Shown: positions 16,194 to 26,057 of the stretch, in pieces | Layout of the letters: every line of letters starts with the position of its first letter | Numbering within the stretch: position 1 is the stretch's first letter | From: Nitrospira sp. | GTDB taxonomy: Bacteria; Nitrospirota; Nitrospiria; Nitrospirales; Nitrospiraceae | Length of the DNA: 64,000 nt | Assembly (NCBI GenBank): GCA_030123625.1 | Contig: CP126121.1 | Coordinates: 1,776,179-1,840,178 of the forward strand | Reading direction: 5' to 3' | Notes under the pieces: generated by a model | Told to the model about the DNA's origin: nothing | Database searches by the model: none | What the model saw: the letters and a program-made list of their open reading frames with translations, nothing else | Position numbers and translations under genes: made by a program

Positions 16194-18019
16194 GAGGCTG
16201 GGAAACCAACGGCCATAGCGGGCCTTCCATCACACGCGAGCAGCAGCCGCATCAGGCGATGGAACGCACCTCTCCTCAGCCTATACAAATGCTGCTCCTT
16301 TTGCTTCTGTCCGGTCTCCTTTTCTTCCTGAGTCTCGGCAACATGGGTCTTACGGATCGCGACGAGGGCAGAAACGCGGAAGCCGGTCGCGAAATGTTCG
16401 CCTCGGGTGACTTGATCACCCCCACCTTCAACGGAGAGCTGCGTGTCGCCAAGCCCGTTTTTGTGTACTGGTTGATGACGATGTCGTACCACGTCTTCGG
16501 CGTGAGCGAGTTTGCGGCGAGGGCGCCGTCTGCCCTGTTCGGGGTGGCATTGATTGTGATGCACTATCTGTTTCTCACCAGGCTCCGCGGCCCGACCGTC
16601 GGTTTGTTCGGCGCTCTGATGTTGCTGCTGAACATCGAGATGCTGGCGCTCGGACGCATGGCGATTACTGACAGTGTCTTGATCTTTTTTACCACTCTAT
16701 CGCTCTACGGGTTTTGGCTCGGTCTTCATGAACGAGGTGGAGGGCGCCACTGGATCTGGGCTTTTTATGCCGGCATGGCCTTGGCAACCTTAACGAAAGG
16801 GCCGGTGGGATTCGCCGTTCCGCTGATCACTGCGTTCTTGTATCTCGCAGCCACTCGACAGTGGCTGGTCTTTTGGGAGAGAGGCGCGCCTCTCTCCGGC
16901 ACGTTGGTCTTCCTTATCCTTGCAGGGCCTTGGTATGCAGCCATGTTCTTCATCCATGGAGATGCCTACTCTTCCCAAGCGAAAGTCCACACGGTCGGAC
17001 GATTCCTCGCTCCGATGGAGGGACATGGAGGGGGATGGTGGTTCTACTTTCCCGTTTTGCTGTTGGGATTTTATCCTTGGAGTGCCTTTCTGCCTGCCGC
17101 GTTCTACCGGACTTATGGGAGCTGGCGCAAATCCCGCGCGGCGGAAGACCATATGCACGAATCGCCTGAATCCGGGGAACCGGTAGGGTCCGGCGATGAA
17201 TTGGAGTGGTTTGCAGGACTGTGGATCGTCGGGGGGTTCATTTTCTTCAGTCTTTCATCCACCAGATTGCCTCACTATATCGGGCCGCTCTTTCCTGCCT
17301 GTGCTCTCCTGGCCACTTCGTTTTGGGTCCAAGGACTGAGGGACCCGTCGACAAAAGGGCTGCGCGGGTCGATCCATTTCATGATGGGGATCGGCTATCT
17401 CTTGGCGATCGGGTTTGCGAGCGCGCCTTCTCTGTTCGTCACATTCTCCGGGAAGATGGTCAAAGAGTTCCCGCTCGCTACCCAATTCGATCTTGGTATT
17501 GGTCCTTACATTGGCGCGGCAATCATCATGGTCGCCATGGGGCTGATCGGGTACTTCGGACTGCACGACAACAGGCGAGGCATCGCCTTCGGAGTGGCCG
17601 GCGGCGCATTGGCGAGTGTCTTCCTTGTCGCCATATTGACGGTCGTACCAGGACTCAACCGATACGCGATCGCGCCGCCACAGGAATTGGCCTACGCAGC
17701 GGGATTGAACCTGAACCCAACCGACCAACTGATCGCGTTCGGTTCGACCAGACCATCCATTGCCTTCTACGCGAGGCGAACGGTGACCTTTATCCCAGCC
17801 GGTGAAGTCGATCGGCTGCGAACGGCGTTGGGCAAAGAAGGCCGGACGATGATCCTTCTGCCGGAATACTACCAGGATGCCTTACCGAAGGAAGCGGCTG
17901 AATTTCAACCGATTCTCAAGCGCTATGGCTACGTCTTGTTGGGCAATCAGCAGATGATCACCCAGCCTCAAGATGCAAACGTTGGTGGCCCACCGCCGCC
18001 TAAGGCTCTTGGGCACTGA
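16190..18019 (+). CDS. ArnT-like membrane glycosyltransferase
   Basis: The 609-residue protein has about twelve membrane helices and the GT-C/GT83 signature near its start: MGLTDRDEGRNAEAGREMF with the catalytic acidic pair, then NGELRVAKPVFVYWL. A later SSTRLPHYIGPLFPACALL segment is typical of ArnT-type enzymes, which move a sugar from a polyprenyl carrier to lipid A or a similar acceptor on the periplasmic face. I chose the ATG at 16190 because it overlaps the stop of the LAB_N gene; an upstream frame only reads through that gene. The donor and acceptor are unknown. Confidence 0.9.
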   Translation: MRGWETNGHSGPSITREQQPHQAMERTSPQPIQMLLLLLLSGLLFFLSLGNMGLTDRDEGRNAEAGREMFASGDLITPTFNGELRVAKPVFVYWLMTMSYHVFGVSEFAARAPSALFGVALIVMHYLFLTRLRGPTVGLFGALMLLLNIEMLALGRMAITDSVLIFFTTLSLYGFWLGLHERGGGRHWIWAFYAGMALATLTKGPVGFAVPLITAFLYLAATRQWLVFWERGAPLSGTLVFLILAGPWYAAMFFIHGDAYSSQAKVHTVGRFLAPMEGHGGGWWFYFPVLLLGFYPWSAFLPAAFYRTYGSWRKSRAAEDHMHESPESGEPVGSGDELEWFAGLWIVGGFIFFSLSSTRLPHYIGPLFPACALLATSFWVQGLRDPSTKGLRGSIHFMMGIGYLLAIGFASAPSLFVTFSGKMVKEFPLATQFDLGIGPYIGAAIIMVAMGLIGYFGLHDNRRGIAFGVAGGALASVFLVAILTVVPGLNRYAIAPPQELAYAAGLNLNPTDQLIAFGSTRPSIAFYARRTVTFIPAGEVDRLRTALGKEGRTMILLPEYYQDALPKEAAEFQPILKRYGYVLLGNQQMITQPQDANVGGPPPPKALGH

Positions 18020-18099
18020 CTTCCGATTGCGCTTTGTGAGGTCTTCTCTTTGAAGGGAAGGTCAAACGAAGCCATCACGCGTTGCTTACGGAATGATGG

Positions 18100-19236
18100 T
18101 CACTGAAAGGACAGGACCCCTCGTGCATCAACGAGAATGAAAATGGCAATGGCCAAGCCGCCCATCAAGGCACTTTCCCGCATCACGCACCAGCGAGTCG
18201 ATTCTTCCAAGTCGTCGTTGAGACCACTCATATGGAGCCAGGATGCCATGCAGGCGAATCCGACCGACGAGATGACAAGAGGTGAGGTCGTCATGGCAGC
18301 CAAGCCGTATGCGATCAACAGTGCTGCGATATTCGAGTACCGGCTCCGCCCCGTTCTCTCTCTGCGAACCCAATGAACTCTCCGGATCCATAACCCGCTC
18401 GCTATCGCAATAACCCCTAGCGCCAAGAACAGAATGCCTGCCACTCCTTCCTCCATTTGACGGGATAGGACCCAGAGTAAGGCAAACAGTGCCGACGTTC
18501 CCATCGCCGCATGTCGTAGCCCATCCTGTATTGAAGTGTGCCACTGTTTTAATGGGGCCGTGGCGATGAAGCCGCTGAGAATGCCTATCACCGCCCCTCC
18601 GAGGACATCGGTCGGGAAATGTGATCCTCGAAGGACACGACTGAGTGCGACGAAAAGGGCGACTGCGATACAGAGTGGCCCGAAGAGGGGAAACCGTTTA
18701 GCCAGCACCGTCGCGACGGCAAAACTTGCCGTGCTATGTCCCGAGGGAAAGGAATCCAATCCCGATGCCCAGGAAATGGACATGTGCCAGTCTCCCGCGT
18801 GAACAAACTTCGGTCGAGGCCTGCCGACAAGGTGTTTCAGCGCGTTGGCGAGCAAGGCGGCGATTCCGTGAGCGATCAGCGACTGGATGGCGGCTATTTT
18901 GACAGTCGGTTTTTCAAAGGCCCACGCGCCGATGAGGAGCAGAAGGCTTACGGCTGCCAGCCGCCATCCTTGGCCGATCCAATCTCCCGTATCGCTGGTG
19001 AACGCCATCCACGGAACGGTGAGTTGGTCCCAGGGTAGATGAATCGTTACCGACCGCACATACTTGGTGATCGGTAGATCAAACTGGGCCAAGCCGAAAA
19101 AGCTGACGGCCAAGGCGGCGCAGGAACAACCGACTGCGGCGATCGACGAGGTCGTGTGCTGTGGTGACTGGGACAGGACGCTCCTCAAACCACTATCTGT
19201 TGCGAGATTCCTAGACTTTCGGAATTGGATCACCAA
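18100..19236 (-). CDS. PAP2-family membrane phosphatase with C-terminal membrane extension
   Basis: The 378-residue protein carries the three PAP2 motifs: KHLVGRPRP (134-141), SFPSGHS (162-168) and SRVLRGSHFPTD (199-210). The catalytic residues H167, R200, H206 and D210 are present. Family members remove phosphate from lipid pyrophosphates such as undecaprenyl pyrophosphate or phosphatidic acid at the membrane. The region after about residue 225 adds four more membrane helices, more than usual for this family. It is convergent with the ArnT-like gene; that pairing suggests carrier-lipid recycling but does not prove it. Confidence 0.9.
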   Translation of the reverse strand: MVIQFRKSRNLATDSGLRSVLSQSPQHTTSSIAAVGCSCAALAVSFFGLAQFDLPITKYVRSVTIHLPWDQLTVPWMAFTSDTGDWIGQGWRLAAVSLLLLIGAWAFEKPTVKIAAIQSLIAHGIAALLANALKHLVGRPRPKFVHAGDWHMSISWASGLDSFPSGHSTASFAVATVLAKRFPLFGPLCIAVALFVALSRVLRGSHFPTDVLGGAVIGILSGFIATAPLKQWHTSIQDGLRHAAMGTSALFALLWVLSRQMEEGVAGILFLALGVIAIASGLWIRRVHWVRRERTGRSRYSNIAALLIAYGLAAMTTSPLVISSVGFACMASWLHMSGLNDDLEESTRWCVMRESALMGGLAIAIFILVDARGVLSFQ

Positions 19237-19260
19237 TCGCTCATTGACGATTCCCGTGCC

Positions 19261-20388
19261 TTACGGCACCCAGTCGGCCAGGAACACGTTGAATTCTCCA
19301 GGTTCCATCGCATTTCGATCCGAGACCCACACGAGACGTTTGCCGTCCGGGGAAAACATGGGAAAACTATTAAAGTGTCCTTCCATGGTGAGACGTTCCA
19401 ATCCAGTTCCGTCGTCTTGCACCAGATACAGATGAAAACTGGGGCGTCCCCCTTCCCCTCTGGTTTCTATGTTGGAGGAAAAGATGATGCGTGTGCCGTC
19501 GGGATGAAAATATGGAGAAAAATTCGACGCGCCGGTCGTTGTGACCTGTTTCTTGCCGGACCCATCGGCATTCATGATAAAAATTTCAAGCTGACCGGGC
19601 TCGACCAGACGTTGTGCCAGCAATTCCTTGTATTTGGCCACTTCGGACGGATCGATTGGATGCGCGGCCCGATAGACAATTTTCTTGCTGTCCGGTGAAA
19701 AGAATGCTCCGCCGTCGTATCCGACATCGTCCGTCAGACGATGAATGTCCGAACCGTCAAGATTCATCGTATACAGGTCAAGATCTCCATCCTTCACCGA
19801 TGTCCAGACAACGGTCTTCCCATCAGGCGAGATCGTGGCCTCCGCATCATATCCCGGTGACGCCGTCAGCCTCTGCATGTCCTGTCCGTCGAGATTCGCA
19901 GAGTAGACATCGTAATCGTCGAGCGCCCATCGATAGGCGCCATCTCGTTTTGGTTTGGGCGGGCACTCGGGTCCGGCAGCGTGCGTAGATGAGTACAGCA
20001 CCCGGCTGTCACCGGGGAAAAAATAGCCGCATGTCGTTGCGCCCTTCCCCGTACTCACTAGATGGACGGTCTCACTTTCCATATCCATCACATACATTTG
20101 ATAACATCCCAGTCCCGACGCGGCTGGTTTCCGTGTGGAGGCCGATGAATCCTTCATCCAATTGTTCGTCGATTGAAAAATCAGCTTGGTCCCATTGAAC
20201 GAAAAATAGGCCTCCGCGTTCTGACGACCGAAGGTCAGCTGGCGGATATTGGCGAGATGCCGTTCCGTAGAACTTGCCGACACCACTGCCTCCTTCGGCT
20301 GATCAGCGGCCAGGGCAAACGGGGGAATGCCCATCAATGCAGAGAACGCCCATAGCCACATTCCCCCCGCCTTACGACGTTGCATCAA
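19261..20388 (-). CDS. exported TolB-like beta-propeller protein
   Basis: The 375-residue protein has a signal peptide (MWLWAFSALMGIPPFALAAD) and repeats of the PD40/WD40-like type. Examples are FSFNGTKLIFQS, ISPDGKTVVWTS, FSPDSKKIVYRA, FHPDGTRIIFSS and FSPDGKRLVWVS, consistent with a six-bladed propeller in the periplasm. Such proteins bind partners or peptides. The start overlaps the 3' end of the upstream M1-type peptidase gene by 17 bases, so the two are cotranscribed and probably work together. No peptidase domain is present in this protein. Confidence 0.87.
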   Translation of the reverse strand: MMQRRKAGGMWLWAFSALMGIPPFALAADQPKEAVVSASSTERHLANIRQLTFGRQNAEAYFSFNGTKLIFQSTNNWMKDSSASTRKPAASGLGCYQMYVMDMESETVHLVSTGKGATTCGYFFPGDSRVLYSSTHAAGPECPPKPKRDGAYRWALDDYDVYSANLDGQDMQRLTASPGYDAEATISPDGKTVVWTSVKDGDLDLYTMNLDGSDIHRLTDDVGYDGGAFFSPDSKKIVYRAAHPIDPSEVAKYKELLAQRLVEPGQLEIFIMNADGSGKKQVTTTGASNFSPYFHPDGTRIIFSSNIETRGEGGRPSFHLYLVQDDGTGLERLTMEGHFNSFPMFSPDGKRLVWVSDRNAMEPGEFNVFLADWVP

Positions 20389-22609
20389 TCCTTACCTCCT
20401 TCACATCCGACGAACGTTGCCACACCTCGCGCTTCGTTACCGCGCCGTCTTGAAAAATCACGTAACTGTGCCATCCATAATAAAACAGAAACCTCGACAC
20501 TTTTTCGACCGCGCCGGGCGTCACGGCATACAGAACCGTGACGACGCTGCTCGGCACATTCGCCCGGTGACACGAAAAGAGCACCGCCATCTTCGGCCCA
20601 TCATAGACCTCACCATCAATCTGAAAACCCTGATCTCCGAGGGCAATTCGATCGCCACAAGACTCCTGCACCATTGCTTGAACCGCCTGTCGTTGGTCAG
20701 CTCCTGCCAGTACCAGGATTGATCCATCATGAGGAAGGGAATTCTCTTTGAGAGAAATCACCGTCGTCCTACGCGATTCTGTTCGTTCGTGATCGGCAAT
20801 GCGCGACACGATCTGCTGCAACGGCGAAGCAGGGTCGGAAAACGCCAGGACCACTGTCTTTTGTTGATCCGTCACATAGCTATTCAACATGGGCGGCAGC
20901 TGATGTCTCGTCAGCCGGCGAAACGTCATGAGGTTGGGATCAAGCTCCACCCGTAATGGCTGATCGGGAACGACGAATTCCGCAACGCTTGTTTGCGAGA
21001 GACTCAGCACGATCGACTTGCTTTCCGTCGATTTCCTCATCACGATACGGATGGGGATCGCCATCCGAAACGGCTTCCCGTCCTGCTCAATCTGAATCGT
21101 CAGCCGCCACATTTCTTCGCCACCCTCTCCCTTCACGCGATGAGCGTGGACATCGCGCAATGATATGAGTGGGGCACCGGGCTGTTCGACCCATTGCTCG
21201 AAAAACCACCGCAAGTCCTGACCGCTTTCGCGAGAAAAAACCTCTTCGAGTAATCTCCAATCCGCCGGACGATCGCGATAGCGGCTGACGAAGGTCTTCA
21301 AACCGCGCCAGAATGGCTCGTCTCCGATTTCTTGTCGAAGGAGGTGAAACACAAAGGCCGATTTTTGATAACCGATGGCATTATCTTTCTCGTCATGTTT
21401 CCTCAGAAACTGTGAAACCGCATAGTCTGTTTGAGGCCTCACATAGAGATTGTACCCGTCCAGCATCATTCGCCTTTGTTCGAAGGCTTGGGGAACATCC
21501 TGAATCAACTCGTGCCAGTAGTAATTCGCCAAGTACGTCGTCAGTCCCTCCACCCAATTGCCATGATCGTCGCGATTGAAGACCGAATTCCCGAGCCATG
21601 AGTGGACGATCTCGTGACCCAAGGCATAGGGTTGGACATAGTGTCGCTTGATGCTGCCGCTGCCGAGTAGGGTAAACGACGGCAGACCGAGACCGCTGGC
21701 AAAAAAATTCTCGACCACTGCAAATTTGTCGAAAGGATAGTTCCCTAGGATTCTGACATAGGCATCGAGATACTTTGCAGTTGCATCGAGATACTCATTC
21801 GCCAACTCGGCATTGTCGGGGAAAAAATAGGTCTGGAGTTCGACTCGCTGTCCCGTCGGACTTTTCCATTCCCGCGATGTCATCACAAACTTGTTGGCAA
21901 CGAGTGTGAATGCTTCAGACTGGTTCTGAACGATCCAAGTTGAGGACACCTTTCCCGCGTTCGTCACCTCGTCTTCTTTACGCCCGGATGCCACTACCGT
22001 CCAACCTTGCGGAATCTGAGCAGTCACGCGATAGGTACTGAAGGAGCCGGTGATATCGGGATACCATTGGCTTTCTCCGCTCAAATACACACCTTCTAAA
22101 CCGATGTATCCCGCTGTCTCACTGGGTGTCACGAATCTCAAGTGGCGCGGCTCCTTGGGAGGGTCATTGATCTGACCACGATACCTCATGACTAATATCA
22201 CCCTTCGGCCATGGTTTTTCGGAAGGGAGACCACAATGCGCTGAGCAGCGGTCTCAGGAGGACACACCCTTGTAAACGGGACGACTTCGTCCAATCTCCC
22301 CTGCCCACCCGAGACCGAGTGCGTTCGCATGGCAATGGACTCTACGTGCAGCGTATGTGCAAGCGCGAACGTGACCGATGTGATCTGTGGCTCAACCTGC
22401 AGTTCGATCTGATCATTTGCCGCTAACTCATGTGTCGCAGGGATCAACTCAACCGAGAGGGTATGATGAATGTCGGTGACATTCTCCTGGGCAGACGGGG
22501 CTGAAACGCCCAACATGTATGCGATGGAGACCAAGAGCAAGCCGATCAGGCAAGCGCGACGAAGACGTTTTCCGATGAGCATCAGGAAGCGTTTTAGCAC
22601 TCGCGGCAC
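20372..22609 (-). CDS. M1-type metallopeptidase, exported
   Basis: The 745-residue protein has an N-terminal signal or anchor helix (LIGLLLVSIAYMLGVSAPSA), a beta-rich domain (about 45-260) and a gluzincin domain with HEIVH (332-336) and the third zinc ligand E354 in NWVEGLTTYL. The GAMEN substrate motif of classic aminopeptidases is replaced by NFFASGLGLPS. The last 200 residues lack the usual helical M1 domain and have mixed alpha/beta character. It is a probable periplasmic peptidase of unknown substrate, followed by the overlapping propeller gene. Confidence 0.87.
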   Translation of the reverse strand: MPRVLKRFLMLIGKRLRRACLIGLLLVSIAYMLGVSAPSAQENVTDIHHTLSVELIPATHELAANDQIELQVEPQITSVTFALAHTLHVESIAMRTHSVSGGQGRLDEVVPFTRVCPPETAAQRIVVSLPKNHGRRVILVMRYRGQINDPPKEPRHLRFVTPSETAGYIGLEGVYLSGESQWYPDITGSFSTYRVTAQIPQGWTVVASGRKEDEVTNAGKVSSTWIVQNQSEAFTLVANKFVMTSREWKSPTGQRVELQTYFFPDNAELANEYLDATAKYLDAYVRILGNYPFDKFAVVENFFASGLGLPSFTLLGSGSIKRHYVQPYALGHEIVHSWLGNSVFNRDDHGNWVEGLTTYLANYYWHELIQDVPQAFEQRRMMLDGYNLYVRPQTDYAVSQFLRKHDEKDNAIGYQKSAFVFHLLRQEIGDEPFWRGLKTFVSRYRDRPADWRLLEEVFSRESGQDLRWFFEQWVEQPGAPLISLRDVHAHRVKGEGGEEMWRLTIQIEQDGKPFRMAIPIRIVMRKSTESKSIVLSLSQTSVAEFVVPDQPLRVELDPNLMTFRRLTRHQLPPMLNSYVTDQQKTVVLAFSDPASPLQQIVSRIADHERTESRRTTVISLKENSLPHDGSILVLAGADQRQAVQAMVQESCGDRIALGDQGFQIDGEVYDGPKMAVLFSCHRANVPSSVVTVLYAVTPGAVEKVSRFLFYYGWHSYVIFQDGAVTKREVWQRSSDVKEVRIDATS

Positions 22610-23376
22610 ACGAGTACAAGCTGGATCGCGGTCAAGAGGCGCTCAAGATCGACCGGTTTAATGAGAATCTCCTGAGGGCCTAAGCTCCAAGCTTCTCGAA
22701 GCAACTCCTCATTATGGCTTCCAGTCATGATGATGACACCACCTGGATAGCCCTTGTCACGCAGGGTACGAAGAACTTCGATTCCGGGCATTCCTGGCAT
22801 GATCATGTCAAGCACGATCGCATCGGGCGGGATATCTTCGACTATCCGCAAAGCTTCATGGCCATCTTTGACTCCAAACGCCCGATAACCGCGTAGGCTG
22901 AGAAACCGGACCAAGAGGTCGCACAGGAGAGGTTCGTCGTCGACCACTAAGACTGATTCATCGATCTGCTCAATGACATTTCCCTCGCCAAGGGAGAATT
23001 GCGTGGCCGACAAAACAGGTAGCTTTAAGAGTCGAGTGACGGCTTCGACGAGGACATCCAGCGACAATCCCTTTCTGATAAAATCAGTGGCTCGTAGAGC
23101 TCGTGCTTGATTCTCCTGAAATTCGGTTGCTCCACCACCCAGGATAATCACCGGTGCATGAGGGTCGATGGCCCGGATTTCTTTTAAGACAGTCAGTCCG
23201 TCCATCTCCGGCATACGAAGATCCAGCAAGGTGACTCGTGGGTTGTGTGCACGGAATAGATCAAGGCCTTCTCGTCCGCTGATCGTCGAAATCACGTGAC
23301 ACCCTTGACGAGTAAACACACTCTGCAATAGATCGCAATTCATCTGATCATCGTCCACGATCAAGACTTTGTTCAT
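22594..23376 (-). CDS. response regulator with two receiver domains
   Basis: The 260-residue protein has two CheY-like domains in tandem. The first has acidic residues D8-D10, phospho-acceptor D52 (TLLDLRMPEMDG) and K102. The second begins SVLVVDDEP, with phospho-acceptor D190 (IVLDMIMPGMPG) and K240. There is no output domain, so it probably passes phosphate or binds a partner. The ATG at 23376 starts the first domain directly; a longer frame to 23559 has no such homology. It ends 16 bases inside the start of the peptidase gene. No histidine kinase gene lies nearby. Confidence 0.9.
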   Translation of the reverse strand: MNKVLIVDDDQMNCDLLQSVFTRQGCHVISTISGREGLDLFRAHNPRVTLLDLRMPEMDGLTVLKEIRAIDPHAPVIILGGGATEFQENQARALRATDFIRKGLSLDVLVEAVTRLLKLPVLSATQFSLGEGNVIEQIDESVLVVDDEPLLCDLLVRFLSLRGYRAFGVKDGHEALRIVEDIPPDAIVLDMIMPGMPGIEVLRTLRDKGYPGGVIIMTGSHNEELLREAWSLGPQEILIKPVDLERLLTAIQLVLVCREC

Positions 23377-23467
23377 CGCTGCTGGGAGCTCCTCTTCAGC
23401 TTGAAAAGCGGTACCGGTAGAAAAAAGAATAACACGAGGCCATGAATAAAGAGAAGACAATGCGTGT

Positions 23468-24409
23468 TTATGAGGGGAAAGTCGGTTGCCCGAATAGAGC
23501 GGCGACAAATGCCTCGGCATTGAAGTCCTGGAGGTCATCGGCTCCTTCTCCCACACCAATTAGACGCAGGGGAAGCTTCAGTTCTTCCGCAATCGCCACG
23601 ACAATACCTCCTCGTGCAGTTCCATCAAGCTTTGTCAGAGCAAGTCCAGTGACCCCGACTGCTTCGTGAAATTGGCGGGCCTGAGCCAGCGCGTTCTGGC
23701 CGACGGTGGCATCTAAAACCAGCAACACTTCATGTGGCGCACCGGGTAATTCCTGAGCGATTACCCGTTTGACTTTCCGCAGCTCCTCCATCAGGTTGGA
23801 CTTCGTGTGCAAACGACCTGCCGTATCAACCAGGACCATATCCACCATTCTGGCTTTTGCGGCAACGATGCCGTCGAAAGCTACTGCCGCAGGATCGGCC
23901 CCATGTCGTTGGCGAATCACTTCCGCTCCGACACGATTTCCCCAAACTTGAAGTTGGTCAATGGCGGCTGCACGAAATGTATCCCCTGCGACAAGGAGGG
24001 TTCGTTGCCCCGCTTGTGTCATCCGCTGTGCAATTTTTGCGATGGTGGTTGTTTTGCCTACGCCGTTGACTCCGACGACGAGGGTGATAAAAGGTTTAGA
24101 GCTTTCCTTGACCAGCTGATCGATTGTAGGACCTGATACGGTCTTTAGAATGCTATAGAGCGACCGGCTTAAGACATTCTGAAGCCCTTCTGAAGTTTTT
24201 GCGTCCACCCCGCGCGTCTCTTCCCTGACACGCCGCATTAAACGATCGACGACAGATGCGCCAAGGTCGGCAGCGAGTAACGCCGCTTCCAGATCTTCAA
24301 GAAGTTCTTCATCCGGTGCACGTCCAAGGAATTGATCCAGGGACTGTTGCATGACATTGCGTGTTCTGCCCAGTCCTTCGCTCAGGCGTTGAAACCATCC
24401 CATCGTCAA
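23468..24409 (-). CDS. ftsY: signal recognition particle receptor FtsY
   Basis: The 313-residue protein has the NG domain of FtsY: a helical N domain (about 20-100), then P-loop GVNGVGKT (113-120), DTFRAAAIDQL, DTAGRLHTKSNLMEEL and TKLDGTARGG. It is a GTPase that docks the signal recognition particle at the inner membrane. The acidic A domain found in E. coli is missing, as in many bacteria. The start overlaps ybeY by four bases (24406-24409). Confidence 0.97.
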   Translation of the reverse strand: MTMGWFQRLSEGLGRTRNVMQQSLDQFLGRAPDEELLEDLEAALLAADLGASVVDRLMRRVREETRGVDAKTSEGLQNVLSRSLYSILKTVSGPTIDQLVKESSKPFITLVVGVNGVGKTTTIAKIAQRMTQAGQRTLLVAGDTFRAAAIDQLQVWGNRVGAEVIRQRHGADPAAVAFDGIVAAKARMVDMVLVDTAGRLHTKSNLMEELRKVKRVIAQELPGAPHEVLLVLDATVGQNALAQARQFHEAVGVTGLALTKLDGTARGGIVVAIAEELKLPLRLIGVGEGADDLQDFNAEAFVAALFGQPTFPS

Positions 24410-24903
24410 CGGCCTCTTGTTTGTCGTTCAGTACGAAAAGTTACTATGCGAGGCACAGGGGAAATCCGATGGAACAAGGCTCTTTCACGACGCGACATTC
24501 GTGCCGCTTCCTGTTGATTACGCTCATGATCGTATCCACAAAGATGGAGCACACCGTGCACCAACAGCATCGCCAGCTCATCGTCGATCAATCGTCCGGC
24601 TTCCCTTGCTTGGCGAACGGCGGTCGGTAACGAAATCACGACATCACCAAGCATCTGAGTTATAGGACGCATGCCTCGCGGCATAACAGCCTCACGGATA
24701 GGGAAAGCCAGTACATCAGTAGGTCGATCTTTTTTTCGGTACTCACGGTTCAGCCGTCGCATACGCCTGTCTCCGATCAATTCCAAGCTTAATTCCGATC
24801 GAGACTCTCCTACTGCCGATAAGACACGTTCGGTTAGATGAGCCAATGTGCTCTGCCGGACGGCAAACCGCGTGAGGCGCACACGAAGATAGACTGCCAT
24901 CAA
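24406..24903 (-). CDS. ybeY: endoribonuclease YbeY
   Basis: The 165-residue protein carries the zinc-binding HGVLHLCGYDH motif (116-126) and NREYRKKDRPTDVLAFP, diagnostic of YbeY. The enzyme matures the 3' end of 16S rRNA and takes part in ribosome quality control. It lies between phoH and ftsY with 4-base overlaps at both ends (24900-24903 and 24406-24409), a common arrangement. The C-terminus after the motif is longer than in E. coli and basic. Confidence 0.96.
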   Translation of the reverse strand: MMAVYLRVRLTRFAVRQSTLAHLTERVLSAVGESRSELSLELIGDRRMRRLNREYRKKDRPTDVLAFPIREAVMPRGMRPITQMLGDVVISLPTAVRQAREAGRLIDDELAMLLVHGVLHLCGYDHERNQQEAARMSRRERALFHRISPVPRIVTFRTERQTRGR

Positions 24904-25967
24904 TGAGAATTGCTGGATAGATCATGCGGCGACGAACCGGCCGCCGGCGACTTGCGGGAATGATGCGATGGGCGCTGGTGAGACGCGATTTGTCCCCGAG
25001 CATGCCGTGAGTCCTCGCTATTTACCGGCTGATGACGATCATAAGCCTTGATAATTTCTTGAACCAGTCGGTGTCGAACCACATCCTTTTCATCGAAGTA
25101 CACGAACCCAATTCCCTCGATGTCTCGGAGAATTTCTTTCACCTGAATGAGGCCCGATACTCGATCGCTGGGTAAATCGACTTGCGTGACATCGCCGGTA
25201 ACCACAGCCTTTGAATTGAACCCCAGCCGGGTGAGAAACATTTTCATCTGTTCCGCCGTGGCGTTTTGCGCTTCATCTAAAATGACAAAAGAATCGTTAA
25301 GCGTTCTCCCACGCATGAAGGCTAGAGGTGCAATTTCAATATCCCCCCGCTCAATCAAGCGATTTGCTCGTTCCATATCCATCATATCAAACAGCGCATC
25401 GTAGAGAGGCCGCAGATAGGGATTCACCTTCTCATATATATCGCCGGGGAGGAAACCGAGTTTCTCCCCTGCCTCCACTGCCGGCCGAGCAAGAATGATC
25501 CGGCTTACCTCTTTATTCATTAGCGCACTGACAGCCATTGCCATGGCCAGATAAGTCTTCCCCGTTCCAGCTGGGCCGATAGCGATGACAATATCGTGCC
25601 GCTCGATCGATTCGATGTAGGCCTTCTGAGTAGGTGACTTGGGCCCGATGAATCGTTTTTTTGTGACGATCATTGCCGACTCACCGAGCAGATCCTTGAG
25701 CGAAGCCTCGGGGGTTCGGCGCAATGCGCTGAGCGCATGAGTTACATCTTCAGCTTGAAGTGATATTCCTTGGTTAGTCAAAGAAGCGAGTTCAACGAGG
25801 ATACGTTCGGCTTGACGGACGGCCTCGGGAAGACCGTCCAGCGTGAGTTCTTCGCCACGGGCGGAGAGTCGGACACCCAACTCGTCTTCAATCAACTTGA
25901 GATGCCGGTCATGGTGGCCGAACAGGACGGCTGTATTGGTGCCTTCTCGTAATTTGAGTTTACGCAC
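24900..25967 (-). CDS. phoH: PhoH-family ATPase
   Basis: The 355-residue protein has the PhoH ATPase domain with P-loop GPAGTGKT (131-138), LPGDIYEKVNPYLRPLYDAL and the Walker B-like FVILDEAQNAT. An N-terminal region of about 100 residues resembles a KH-like fold. It is thought to be an RNA helicase-like partner of YbeY. The gene is the first of a three-gene unit, phoH-ybeY-ftsY. The tail after the domain is His/Ser-rich and probably disordered. Confidence 0.94.
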   Translation of the reverse strand: MRKLKLREGTNTAVLFGHHDRHLKLIEDELGVRLSARGEELTLDGLPEAVRQAERILVELASLTNQGISLQAEDVTHALSALRRTPEASLKDLLGESAMIVTKKRFIGPKSPTQKAYIESIERHDIVIAIGPAGTGKTYLAMAMAVSALMNKEVSRIILARPAVEAGEKLGFLPGDIYEKVNPYLRPLYDALFDMMDMERANRLIERGDIEIAPLAFMRGRTLNDSFVILDEAQNATAEQMKMFLTRLGFNSKAVVTGDVTQVDLPSDRVSGLIQVKEILRDIEGIGFVYFDEKDVVRHRLVQEIIKAYDRHQPVNSEDSRHARGQIASHQRPSHHSRKSPAAGSSPHDLSSNSH

Positions 25968-26057
25968 GGGCTTTGTGGTGGTCTCCCTCCTACGTTATAA
26001 AAAGATTGTACCAGACAAGAAAAACCAGAGACAAGCGGATATAACCTTCGGAAGAAT

